Positions 46,821 to 55,626 of a stretch of 64,000 nucleotides of DNA are shown here, one piece after another. The number at the start of each line of letters is the position of its first letter. Within the stretch, counting starts at the first letter, position 1. The notes beneath the pieces are model-generated. The model saw only the letters and a list, made by a program, of their open reading frames with translations. It made no database searches and was not told the DNA's origin. Position numbers and translations under genes: made by a program. The stretch is from Erysipelotrichaceae bacterium. GTDB lineage: Bacteria; Bacillota_I; Bacilli_A; Erysipelotrichales; Erysipelotrichaceae. The stretch spans positions 36,819-100,818 of the forward strand of contig JAFRCV010000003.1 of assembly GCA_017404205.1 (NCBI GenBank), written 5' to 3'.

Positions 46821-47715
46821 GCGACTTTTCCCATATCCGATACTCAATAGTGAGAAAATTTATTCTCAATATAAAGATAGTGTTTTTGCTCTTCAATATG
46901 ACGAGGAAATCTCTGATGATAAACAGTATTATCTACTCAACAATCTTCATTGTGAGTTAGATAATCAAATGCTTATTGACTTAATCAATACAGATAGAGC
47001 TGAAATTGTATGTGTTATTGAGTGTCCAAGCACAATGTATCGAAAGAGCCATGTATTACCGCTGCATCCGATAAATATGCAGATTCCATTGGCAGATCTA
47101 AATAATAAGGTAAATGTATCTGCGTTTGTAGTCGCAAAAGAAGACATAGATAATTATCATTCAGATGATTTTTCTGATGTGTATGGAGATATTTCGTTCT
47201 CCATAGAGAAGCACGATATTCTTGCTGCTGATGATGGATACGTTAATAATGTTGACTTTAATGATTTAGATGATAATAAACAAGCATCTATATTTATCGT
47301 TATTAAAGATAAGAGCATTACAAACGGAACTATGCAGGTGGAATATGATTCTGAAAAAATCACGATTTCTCTGCCTGAAGAACAATGGAACATGTACGAC
47401 AAAACCAAACGCATTCCGAAATACGAGAGCTTGTATTTCTCTATTATTGCAGTTCCTGCTTTATGCTATGCGCTGTCATGTCTACAAAAGAACGATCTGG
47501 CTGTTGATATACTCAGAATAGATTATAAGTGGTTTAATTCATTTGCTGCAGCATATAAAAACTTCCATGGAGATGAATTGACTGATGACGCATTTATAAA
47601 AATGAATACTAACTTAGAAGCACAAATGATTCTTGGTAGCCCTGTGGCAAGCGCTGTCGATGAAATATTTGGATTTACAATTGGAATATCTGGAGGTGAT
47701 GAGTATGTTGATTAA
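46807..47715 (+). CDS. Unknown protein of the defence operon (302 aa)
   Basis: 302 aa, soluble, beta-rich N-terminal two thirds (VCVIECPSTMYRKSHVLPLH; VNVSAFVVAKEDI) and a helical C-terminus. No catalytic motif is recognised. The start sits inside the end of the GHKL gene (14-nt overlap) and its end overlaps the next gene by 11 nt, implying fixed stoichiometry with the ATPase. Candidate structural or adaptor subunit. Not recognised as any named family. Confidence 0.6.
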   Translation: MRIGKRLFPYPILNSEKIYSQYKDSVFALQYDEEISDDKQYYLLNNLHCELDNQMLIDLINTDRAEIVCVIECPSTMYRKSHVLPLHPINMQIPLADLNNKVNVSAFVVAKEDIDNYHSDDFSDVYGDISFSIEKHDILAADDGYVNNVDFNDLDDNKQASIFIVIKDKSITNGTMQVEYDSEKITISLPEEQWNMYDKTKRIPKYESLYFSIIAVPALCYALSCLQKNDLAVDILRIDYKWFNSFAAAYKNFHGDELTDDAFIKMNTNLEAQMILGSPVASAVDEIFGFTIGISGGDEYVD

Positions 47716-48469
47716 CGTTAAGATGATGACAGAAGAAGCGTTTGCAACTCTCCAGAAGAACTACAAGGATGTATATGAACAGATTAAAAACCATCCGTCT
47801 GATAGCACTTGGTTAGAGGGATATCTAGGATTCAATCCATACGAAACAAAGAAATACTTAATTGAGGACTTTGAGCTTGGTGATAACGAAGACTACAATG
47901 CGGTAGCATTTGAAAACGGTGTTTTACTCTATGAATCAATAAAAGATTTACCTAGATATATAATATGCAACAACAGATTTTGGGCTTGGGTTACTTTTGA
48001 AAAGGCATATAAGCAAGCTCAACATGCCATGAAACTGACGAGACCTGAACTGGTAAACACTTTCTGGTTGACGACTAACTCAAGACGTTCACTGATGCTG
48101 GGAGTAATCTCAAGATCATTTTTTAGAACTGAGATATCTGTAGATGAATCCATGAGTGATAAATATGCCTTAACTCGAAGAATAGTTGAAGGATATAGAG
48201 GAATAGAAATGTATCGAGCACTCACATATCGAAATATTGGTATGCTTAAGCCAGTATCATTGGCGTTTATACAAAGTATAGCTGATGCAAATGAAAAGTA
48301 TGGTGATGCACCATTAGGAAAAGAACAACTTCGTGAAACTATGAAGGATGCATCACGAATAGGCAGCGTAATGTTGATAGATGATATGTCAAAGGATGAG
48401 ATATATGAAATCCTATATAGAAAACTTGAAAAACGATTAACGGAAGGTTTCTTAAACGAAGAGGTATAG
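47705..48469 (+). CDS. DUF6339-like protein of the defence operon
   Basis: 254 aa from the ATG at 47705, which has GGAGGTGA upstream; the frame is open further 5'. Helical protein with an aromatic-rich core (RFWAWVTFEKAYKQA, NTFWLTTNSRRSLMLGVISRSFFRTE). It resembles DUF6339 proteins, which occur in defence-gene neighbourhoods; this is pattern memory, not a search. It overlaps its upstream neighbour by 11 nt and lies 3 nt before the SLATT gene. Confidence 0.55.
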   Translation: MLINVKMMTEEAFATLQKNYKDVYEQIKNHPSDSTWLEGYLGFNPYETKKYLIEDFELGDNEDYNAVAFENGVLLYESIKDLPRYIICNNRFWAWVTFEKAYKQAQHAMKLTRPELVNTFWLTTNSRRSLMLGVISRSFFRTEISVDESMSDKYALTRRIVEGYRGIEMYRALTYRNIGMLKPVSLAFIQSIADANEKYGDAPLGKEQLRETMKDASRIGSVMLIDDMSKDEIYEILYRKLEKRLTEGFLNEEV

Positions 48470-48472
48470 CAA

Positions 48473-49033
48473 ATGAGTGATAATCTAATAAAGAGAAACC
48501 TTAAAAATCAAATTGAAGAACAGCTTTCAAATATTCAATTTACAAGGGAGACGCATTTAAAAGCAAGCCATAGACTCGAGAGGAATGCCGATGCACTCAA
48601 TTGGATACAAATCGTTTTATCTGCTGTTAGTACAGCAGGGATAATTTCCCTATTTCTGAATGATACGATAACAGGAAAGATTATTGGAGCTGCTTGTTCA
48701 GCCTTATTATTTGCTACAAGCATGTATGTAAAAGATAAGGATTTATTGACCGAAAGTAAAAAACATAGAGCTACTGCTGATAAGCTGTTTGGTTTAAGAG
48801 AGGAATATAAACTGTTGCTAGCCACATTCGAGAGCAAAGATGTCTCACTTCTTGAGAGGAGTGTTAAGAATTTTATTGAGCGCACTCAGACGATTTATGA
48901 TAGTTCTCCCAATTGTTTGAGTAAGGATTATAAAGCAGCAAAAGATTCTATAAAAAAAGGCATACTTCTTGTGACGCCTGACGATAAAAAGAATACAGTA
49001 CCTAAAACTGACGGAGATGGTGATGTCAGCTAA
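48473..49033 (+). CDS. SLATT-domain membrane effector of CBASS
   Basis: 186 aa with two adjacent membrane segments (about residues 43-62 and 67-86) set in a charged helical protein, and a C-terminal helix with LREEYKLLLATFESKD. This is the SLATT layout (SMODS- and SLOG-associating two-TM effector), predicted to form membrane pores when it senses a cyclic nucleotide. It overlaps the CD-NTase gene by 11 nt, the usual effector-cyclase pairing. No separate sensor domain is visible. Confidence 0.8.
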   Translation: MSDNLIKRNLKNQIEEQLSNIQFTRETHLKASHRLERNADALNWIQIVLSAVSTAGIISLFLNDTITGKIIGAACSALLFATSMYVKDKDLLTESKKHRATADKLFGLREEYKLLLATFESKDVSLLERSVKNFIERTQTIYDSSPNCLSKDYKAAKDSIKKGILLVTPDDKKNTVPKTDGDGDVS

Positions 49034-50321
49034 TGATGCATTAAGGAAATTATGTGGTGAAATAAAGCTAAACGAGAATGAGGATTTTTATGTGTCCGTT
49101 GGGGAGATAGCAAAAAAACTGAACAAAGTTTACTATGATCTCGACAGCGATTCTTCTTCTCATATGTATGTCGTTGGGTCTGTTGGCAGAAAAACTGCAA
49201 TTAAAAACTCTAGCGATATTGATGTGTTATTCAATTTACCACATGATTTATATCTAAGATTTAATTCATATGATAGTAATGGACAAAGTGCATTACTTCA
49301 AGAAATTAAAAATACAGTTGCTGATAGATATCCAAATACAAACCTAAAGGGTGATGGGCAAGTTGTTTCAATAACTTTTGACAAATATACAATTGAGCTC
49401 GTTCCAGCTTTTATTCAAAGTGATAATTCATTTCTTTTTCCTGATTCTGGAGAGGGAGGAAAGTGGAAAATAACAAATCCTATAGCAGAACAAAAAGAAT
49501 GCAAGGCCACATATTCTAAAAGTTCTTATTACTATGATGTTTGTAGACTTACAAGAAAATGGAAAAACAATATTGGGTTTGAGTTCAAAGGTCTATTAAT
49601 AGATACTTTAGTCCACGATTATTTGCTAGATGAAAAGAATAATCCGAGTAATCTTATGAGTGCATTTGTATGCGCTTTGGAATTCTATTCTAAGCAGAAC
49701 AAAAATCAGTCATATTGGTATGCTCTTGGCAGCAATCAACAGATTTACAATGATGATAATGGACGCTTTGTTGGTAAGGCAAAGAGTGCCATCAACAAAT
49801 TATCAAAGTGTAAAACTGATGAAGACTTAAATGATGTTTTCAGTGATTTGTTGGGCAGGGGCTATCCGAAACAAAATAGTGCAAGTTGGAAAGAGAAGAT
49901 GCAACTGCGACTCAAGAATTATCGTGATACAGAAGAATTTATTGAAGATCATGTGCAGGTGGATATTAGATACGATTTGAAAATTGATTGCGAGGTTGAA
50001 CAAAGAGGATTTAGACCATTTCTTTTAAGTACTTTCCTCGAAGAAGGAAGGAAGTTGTTAAAGATAAAAAAAGGCTTGGATTTTTATATTGCGAAAACGA
50101 ATTGTCCAAAACCATATGATATTTACTGGAAGGTAAAGAATGTTGGAAAAAAAGCAATTGAAAGAGATGATATTAGAGGCCAGATTCTTAAAACAAATGA
50201 AACAAAACATCATGAGAATACAAAGTTTATGGGCAGACATTATGTTGAATGTTATCTTATAAAAAATGGTTCGTGTGTTGCGAGAGATAGAATCACAGTA
50301 CCGATTGGAGAAGAAGAATAG
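49023..50321 (+). CDS. CD-NTase (SMODS) cyclic-oligonucleotide synthase with AGS-C domain
   Basis: 432 aa; the ATG at 49023 is preferred over 49017 because GGAG lies 6 nt before it. The nucleotidyltransferase core has Gly52-Ser53, Asp65-x-Asp67 and a third acid at about Glu125 (IELVPAF). A helical domain follows, and residues about 310-430 form an immunoglobulin-like AGS-C sensor domain (KPYDIYWKVKNVG; GRHYVECYLIKNG). With the SLATT gene it makes a two-gene CBASS: infection triggers cyclic nucleotide synthesis and membrane damage. No Cap2/Cap3 genes are present. Last gene of the operon. Confidence 0.88.
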   Translation: MSANDALRKLCGEIKLNENEDFYVSVGEIAKKLNKVYYDLDSDSSSHMYVVGSVGRKTAIKNSSDIDVLFNLPHDLYLRFNSYDSNGQSALLQEIKNTVADRYPNTNLKGDGQVVSITFDKYTIELVPAFIQSDNSFLFPDSGEGGKWKITNPIAEQKECKATYSKSSYYYDVCRLTRKWKNNIGFEFKGLLIDTLVHDYLLDEKNNPSNLMSAFVCALEFYSKQNKNQSYWYALGSNQQIYNDDNGRFVGKAKSAINKLSKCKTDEDLNDVFSDLLGRGYPKQNSASWKEKMQLRLKNYRDTEEFIEDHVQVDIRYDLKIDCEVEQRGFRPFLLSTFLEEGRKLLKIKKGLDFYIAKTNCPKPYDIYWKVKNVGKKAIERDDIRGQILKTNETKHHENTKFMGRHYVECYLIKNGSCVARDRITVPIGEEE

Positions 50322-50355
50322 AGCTGGACTAATCCAGCTCTTCTTTCGTTTTAGC
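50321..50355 (+). terminator. Terminator of the defence operon
   Basis: Perfect 8-bp stem GAGCTGGA/TCCAGCTC with loop CTAA, starting on the last base of the CD-NTase stop codon, then TTCTTTCGTTTT. The only convincing terminator downstream of 36531, so the ten genes form one unit. Confidence 0.8.
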
Positions 50356-50655
50356 CTTAACACGGCTGATGTCATTTTCCATAAACTTGTCGATGTTCTT
50401 TTTGACAGAATTAAGCTTAGTGACTTCTGCCTTTTCTGAAGTATATGAGGAATTGAGAGTTACTAAGTCTTTGGTGTTTTCCGTCATTTCTTTTTCCAAC
50501 TTTTTAGGATGAGGGGCTTCATCATAGCCCATGGCTTTAAGCTGATCTCTTGCTGTCTCATGAATGATGATTTCTGTTTCGTGGCTGTGGAGGAATTTCT
50601 CAGGGTTTTTTGGATTTCTTATATTGCTTATAGATATCTTGCGTGTCTATGAAGT
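50329..50655 (-). pseudogene. C-terminal remnant of a MobA/MobL-type relaxase
   Basis: The minus strand reads FIDTQDIYKQYKKSKKP, then after a one-base shift in an A-run PEKFLHSHETEIIIHETARDQLKAMGY and a Lys/Glu-rich coiled end (KLNSVKKNIDKFMENDI...KTKEELD). This is the C-terminal pattern of Tn1549/IME relaxases. Everything upstream is missing, so it is nonfunctional. It overlaps the defence operon terminator and marks the right side of the decayed element whose left side is the DUF4316-like gene. Confidence 0.65.
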
Positions 50656-50768
50656 TATACTAACTCCAGTTACATTCCTAACTGGTCTATGGTTTTAAAT
50701 CAATTACTAGTAAATGATAAATTTACAAATCGTATTAATAAATACATAAAATATTAACTTTAAATTAA

Positions 50769-50810
50769 AAGACAATCGTGACATTTTTTTCATCATGTCT
50801 TGATTGTCTT
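50769..50810. terminator. Long hairpin downstream of the SF1 helicase gene
   Basis: 16-nt arms AAGACAATCgtGACAT and ATGTCttGATTGTCTT pair at 14 positions around a T-rich loop, between the relaxase remnant and the convergent helicase gene. Could terminate transcription from either side. Confidence 0.5.
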
Positions 50811-50886
50811 ATCTTAAGTTTCAAGAGTAAATATGCAAATAATTATAAATCAAAATAATTACTTACACAGTTTACTTGACAAAGTC

Positions 50887-53800
50887 TTAAAATAACTCTA
50901 ATTGTTCATCTTTTTGGCCACAACTACTTAGTATTAGCTCTTTAATAGTTTCATATGATTTAGCGAATGAATTTGGTATTTCCAATAGGGTAATACCTTT
51001 TTCTTTGCAAATCTGTGATTTTCTTGCATCACATTTTTCTCTATCAATATTTCCAAAATGTTCTCCACCTTGTAATTCAATTGCAATTTTAGGAATAAGA
51101 TTTGTATCTTTAACTTCATAAAGTACGACATCAAATTCCAACTTTGAATTTAATAAAAGTTGATCACTTGGGAAAAGTGAAGCAACTTTAATATTTCTCT
51201 TTGCTTGAAATACGTTATTAACACTGCAAAAGTGAGATATTGTTTGAAAGAATATATCCTCGTTTTTACTACCATTTGAATTTCCAATTTGAATAGTGTA
51301 AGACTCATTTGGTGGGACCTCTGTTGTTCCTTTACAAGCTACATATTTTGCTAAATTATATAAATCATCTTTTTTATCTGTTGATAGTTTATCTAAAGCT
51401 TCTACATCAGAAACTACTATTAGATTCTTTTTTGCTCTTGTAACAGCAACATTTGTTATTTCAGAATTGTTTTTTATCCAATCAAAAGTTTTTTTACTTG
51501 TTTTAGGAGAAATAGAAGTAGATATTATTATTGTATCTTTTTCTGCTCCTTGGACTTGATGAATTGTTCCACAAGTTACGTCTTTAATACCATTCTCATC
51601 AATCATTTTTGTAATTAAATTTTGTTGATTCTTAAATGGTGTGATAATTGCTGCATCTTTTAATTCGTTTCTTTTAATATAATCAATTATTGCTTTAGCT
51701 TCTTCATAGTTCTCATTTCTTAATCTAGAATTTATATTTTTAACATTAATTAATGATAAATTGCCTTCATCAGAAAGATAATCTAAATTTAGTTTTCCAT
51801 TGTAAAATCTTTTGTTAGAAAAATCTATTATCTTTTTTCCACATCTATAATGGTAGGTAAGCATTATATCTTTAGAGATAGTATCATGTTTTCTCATTAT
51901 ATCTAAAATAGAATATTTAATATAATCATAATCACTTGTAATAGAGTATTCATCTTTTAAATAATCGTTAATTACATCTTCAAGTACTATTACAGGTTTT
52001 AATTGATTAGTATCTCCAACTAATAATAAAGATTTAGCTCTTGCAATAGGTAATAGGGCAGTAGCACAATTACATTGACCAGCTTCATCCATTATAACTA
52101 AATCAAAAGTATGATTAGCAGTACCTAATCTAGCTGATGAAATGTTAGTTGTAATTATTATAGGAAATACATCTTCTAATAGTTTTATATTTTCATCGCT
52201 TGAACACCATCTATTAAATGATGTGACACGATCATTGTCGTCTTTTATCTTACATATTTCTATTAATGGAGCATATCTTGGTAGCTTTAATTTATTAATA
52301 TATTTAATTGATTCAAAATACATATATTGTTTGAATCTTCTGTCTTCAGAAACGGAAGTAACTAATTGTAATACGTCTTGATTTGATACAATCGGCATTT
52401 GCTTGTATTGTTCTCTTAATTCACTAATTTGAGTTAATACATTTTGATATAAACGACTTGAATGGTTTTCTATTGATTCAAGCAATCTTCTTGCACTATC
52501 TATTCTTGATTTTAAATCTCTTTTAGCTTCATATGTTTCTAAATATTTTAATAAATCTTTATTACCTTCGTTAGTTCTATTTTTAATTTTATTAAGTTTT
52601 TCTTCATCTGGTTCCATTTTCGGATTGAAGTTATAAAGATCTAATATTCTTAATGTAGATTTAGCAACTTCGTCACGATTTCCAAGTCTTAGGTAAGGAA
52701 ATGGTACGTCATCTTCTTCTTTATATGAGAATTTTAATTTTTCTAATATACCATTAATTGGTTTATTATTTGAAGAACAAATTAGAGTAGTTCTTGAATT
52801 GAAAAATGCGCTCAAGATAACGTTTAATATAGTCTGGGTTTTTCCTGTACCTGGAGGTCCTTGAACATAGGTTATAGGATATTTCATTGTATTATAAATA
52901 ACTCGCATTTGATCTATATTAACTTTATTATCGTATATAACAATATTAGGCTCTTTTCTTTTGGCACCAAATCTGTTTGAATTTCCAAAGAAGGCTTTTA
53001 AAGGATAATCTAATGTCCCATTTTCAATCTTTTCTTCAATAGTACTAAAAGTAGGTGCCAAATTAGCACTTATGCTCCTTTGTAAAATCATAAATTCTGG
53101 CATTTGATTTATAACTTCAGTATCTCTTAAATTAGCTCTTATAAGTTCTGTGTATTCTTTTAAATAGTCATTTAAATGGTTAGTAATATTATTTGTAAAT
53201 TCTTGTTGATCTATATCAATATAAGAACTGAGAGAGTGTTTTTTATTTTTTATTAAGAAGCTTTGATTTACTCTTGGAACATCGTTAACTGTTAACTTCT
53301 TGTTGGATGGATTAAATCTAACATCATAATATAATGCTATATATTTTTTATCGTTTTCATCTATTGATAAGAAAGATAATACAAGATAATTGACTTCACC
53401 ATCCATCTTCTTTATATCGTAATTTTTAATATAATTTAGTATTTGTTTTTCTTGTTCTTCATTTAGAATTATTTGTTTGTTTTTTAGTAGAACGTCTTTA
53501 TCAATTCCGCTAATAAGAAATGTATCTTTTTGAAAAGGATCATTATCTAGTTCATTACATTTCAAGTAATATCTTAAAATGTTATTATTAAATGATTCAT
53601 ATTTTAACCATTTGGCATCTTCATGATTTTGTTCAATTTTATTTATTAATTCTATAGGAGTTTCATAATTGGTAAATTCAAGTATTTTTGCAGTTTGAAT
53701 ACTATCAAATTTTATTGCTGCTTCTAGACTTTCTAAAGATTTTTGGTCATTAAAAATAGAAGTGAATAAAAGTCGCTTTTTTAAATCAATATCTTTAATA

Positions 53801-53904
53801 GCTATCCAGTAATAAGTTATTTCTCCTTGGTTGTTAATATATGAAATATCAATCCATTTACCATTTTTGATGCCTTCAGATATTACTAATTCAATGTTTT
53901 TCAT
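50887..53904 (-). CDS. SF1 (Upf1/Dna2-like) helicase with C-terminal DUF2726 nuclease-like domain
   Basis: 1005 aa. The SF1B helicase core has Walker A QGPPGTGKT (about 347-354), DEAGQ (about 605), VGDTNQL, TYHYRC and VTRAKKN, in the AAA_11/AAA_12 pattern. An extra domain of about 340 residues precedes it. The C-terminal 120 residues (LEFDVVLYEVKD...IAIELQGGEHF...DARKSQICKEKGI) look like DUF2726, a PD-(D/E)XK-like endonuclease module. Single gene, minus strand. Such helicase-nuclease fusions are frequent in defence islands; the role here is inferred from context. Confidence 0.78.
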   Translation of the reverse strand: MKNIELVISEGIKNGKWIDISYINNQGEITYYWIAIKDIDLKKRLLFTSIFNDQKSLESLEAAIKFDSIQTAKILEFTNYETPIELINKIEQNHEDAKWLKYESFNNNILRYYLKCNELDNDPFQKDTFLISGIDKDVLLKNKQIILNEEQEKQILNYIKNYDIKKMDGEVNYLVLSFLSIDENDKKYIALYYDVRFNPSNKKLTVNDVPRVNQSFLIKNKKHSLSSYIDIDQQEFTNNITNHLNDYLKEYTELIRANLRDTEVINQMPEFMILQRSISANLAPTFSTIEEKIENGTLDYPLKAFFGNSNRFGAKRKEPNIVIYDNKVNIDQMRVIYNTMKYPITYVQGPPGTGKTQTILNVILSAFFNSRTTLICSSNNKPINGILEKLKFSYKEEDDVPFPYLRLGNRDEVAKSTLRILDLYNFNPKMEPDEEKLNKIKNRTNEGNKDLLKYLETYEAKRDLKSRIDSARRLLESIENHSSRLYQNVLTQISELREQYKQMPIVSNQDVLQLVTSVSEDRRFKQYMYFESIKYINKLKLPRYAPLIEICKIKDDNDRVTSFNRWCSSDENIKLLEDVFPIIITTNISSARLGTANHTFDLVIMDEAGQCNCATALLPIARAKSLLLVGDTNQLKPVIVLEDVINDYLKDEYSITSDYDYIKYSILDIMRKHDTISKDIMLTYHYRCGKKIIDFSNKRFYNGKLNLDYLSDEGNLSLINVKNINSRLRNENYEEAKAIIDYIKRNELKDAAIITPFKNQQNLITKMIDENGIKDVTCGTIHQVQGAEKDTIIISTSISPKTSKKTFDWIKNNSEITNVAVTRAKKNLIVVSDVEALDKLSTDKKDDLYNLAKYVACKGTTEVPPNESYTIQIGNSNGSKNEDIFFQTISHFCSVNNVFQAKRNIKVASLFPSDQLLLNSKLEFDVVLYEVKDTNLIPKIAIELQGGEHFGNIDREKCDARKSQICKEKGITLLEIPNSFAKSYETIKELILSSCGQKDEQLELF

Positions 53905-54096
53905 TTTATCATCTCATTGATAATATATCATAGAATTAGGATTTATAATAGAAATGAAATAATTAAGTTGGTAGAAAAGCGTGACCAGTGGGCACAAAGT
54001 GTTCCAAGTTGGCGAGAAGTTACTTTTGGACCAAATGACCAGAAGTTTATTTAATAATTTTACTTGAATGTATAATTGAAAACTTTTAAAACTCAT

Positions 54097-54142
54097 TTGA
54101 CAAAATTACTGAAAAATATTAAAATGTCAGTATATTTGTCAA
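54097..54142 (+). promoter_or_regulatory. Promoter of AbiE-1 inside a 16-bp inverted repeat
   Basis: Arms 54097-54112 and 54127-54142 pair at 14 of 16 positions (TTGACAAA..TACTGA / TCAGTA..TTTGTCAA). The left arm is itself the -35 (TTGACA), and 17 bp later TAAAAT (54120-54125) lies between the arms. The right arm abuts the AGAGGTG ribosome-binding site. AbiEi antitoxins repress their own promoter through inverted repeats, so this is very probably that operator. Confidence 0.75.
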
Positions 54143-54154
54143 GAGGTGATAAAT

Positions 54155-54781
54155 ATGGAAAATAAGACGGTAAGGGAATTTAAGGATGAAAGTAATATTG
54201 AAATTATTGAATCGATTATGAAAAACAACAATGGATATATTACTTCGAGAGAATTAGATAATTTTGGAATTCATAGGATGTATCTAAATACCATGTGGAA
54301 AAAAGGAATAGTAGAAAAAGTAGCTAATGGTATTTATATTGATTCAAATAAAATAGAAGATACTTATTATGTTTTTAATCTTAGTATGCCTAATACAATA
54401 TTTTCTCATATGACTGCACTTTATTTTCATGGACTTTCTATAAAAGCTCCAGATGATAAATATGATATAACAGTAAGAAAAACATATAATAGTAAACATC
54501 TTAAAAATCATGAAGTTTTTTATGTACAAGATGATATCTATGAACTAGGACTTACTGAAGCAGAAACTCCAATGGGAAACAAAGTAAGAGTTTATGATAT
54601 TGAAAGATGTATATGTGATATTATAAGATCTAAAAATAGGATGGATTTAGAACATGTTAAATATAGCATTAGAGAATATATTAAAAGGAAGGATAAAGAT
54701 CTTATAAAGCTATCTAAATATGCAGATAAAATGGGTATTAAAAAAGAAGTAATGGATTTTGTGGAGGTATTTTATGAATAG
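54155..54781 (+). CDS. abiEi: AbiEi antitoxin, system 1
   Basis: 208 aa. The ATG at 54155 with AGAGGTG upstream is preferred over the in-frame GTG at 54146, which lies inside that ribosome-binding site. The N-terminal winged helix (IIESIMKNNNGYITSRELDNFGIHRMYLNTMWKKG, residues about 15-50) is followed by the AbiEi body, with the hallmark YDIERCICDIIRSKNRMD near 145. Type IV antitoxin and autorepressor. It overlaps abiEii by 8 nt. Confidence 0.9.
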   Translation: MENKTVREFKDESNIEIIESIMKNNNGYITSRELDNFGIHRMYLNTMWKKGIVEKVANGIYIDSNKIEDTYYVFNLSMPNTIFSHMTALYFHGLSIKAPDDKYDITVRKTYNSKHLKNHEVFYVQDDIYELGLTEAETPMGNKVRVYDIERCICDIIRSKNRMDLEHVKYSIREYIKRKDKDLIKLSKYADKMGIKKEVMDFVEVFYE

Positions 54782-55610
54782 TATGCAATTAAAAGATAAA
54801 TTAAAAAATATTTCTAAAGAAAAGAATGTGGATTTTAATATATTACTTAGGCTTTATATGTATGATAGATTTTTAGAAAGACTTTCAAAAAGTAAATATA
54901 GAGATAATTTTGTATTAAAAGGTGGATTCTATTTAAGTACTTTATTTGGAGTAGAAAATAGAGCAACTATGGATATAGATACAGCTTTTAGAAATGCTAA
55001 TTTTGATGAAGAAACAATTGTTAAAATGATAAAAGAAATAATTTCTATAGAAGTAGATGATAATGCTAAATTAAAATATATTGGAATATCACCAATAAGA
55101 GATGAAGATGAATATGGAGGATTTAGAGTAACTATTCAAGTTGAGTATGATAATATGAAACAACCATTTCATATTGATATAGCTACAGGTGATCCAATAA
55201 CACCAAAAGAAATAAGATATAAATATTTACCATTATTAGGAGATTATTATATAGATTTATATGCATATAACATGGAAACAGTTTTAGCTGAAAAAATAGA
55301 AACAATGTTAAGTAGATTAGAGTTGAATGGAAGAACAAGAGATTTTTATGACATATATTTGATTTATAAAAAAGAATGGCAAAATATCAATATAGATCAT
55401 TTTAGAAAAGCAATCGATAAAACATTTGCTAAGAGAGAATATACAAGTGATCCATTAGAATCTTTAAATGTTATAAGAAATAGTGAAGTATTAAAAGAAA
55501 GATGGAATAAATATCAAAAGAACTTTTCTTATGCAGAAGGAATAGAGTTTGAAGATATAATGAATTGCTTAGAAATAATGATTGAACAATTTGAACCAGT
55601 AGGAGTTTAA
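54774..55610 (+). CDS. abiEii: AbiEii nucleotidyltransferase toxin, system 1
   Basis: 278 aa. The start at 54774 has GGAGG upstream and overlaps abiEi. Nucleotidyltransferase motifs are intact: Lys49-Gly-Gly51 (VLKGGFYL) and Asp67-x-Asp69 (TMDIDTAF), followed by the C-terminal helical region (EKIETMLSRLELNGRTRDFYDIYLI). AbiEii-type (DUF1814) toxins transfer nucleotides onto RNA, and related enzymes modify tRNA 3' ends. Apparently functional. A third gene starts 17 nt downstream. Confidence 0.9.
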   Translation: MNSMQLKDKLKNISKEKNVDFNILLRLYMYDRFLERLSKSKYRDNFVLKGGFYLSTLFGVENRATMDIDTAFRNANFDEETIVKMIKEIISIEVDDNAKLKYIGISPIRDEDEYGGFRVTIQVEYDNMKQPFHIDIATGDPITPKEIRYKYLPLLGDYYIDLYAYNMETVLAEKIETMLSRLELNGRTRDFYDIYLIYKKEWQNINIDHFRKAIDKTFAKREYTSDPLESLNVIRNSEVLKERWNKYQKNFSYAEGIEFEDIMNCLEIMIEQFEPVGV

Positions 55611-55626
55611 GATTAGGAAGTATAAT

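Noticed and set aside
53955..54054. Plus-strand frame reading KLVEKRDQWAQSVPSWREVTFG to a stop, upstream of AbiE-1
   Set aside because: It looks protein-like but has no start signal, overlaps the helicase promoter region and matches no family I can name; too weak for a feature.
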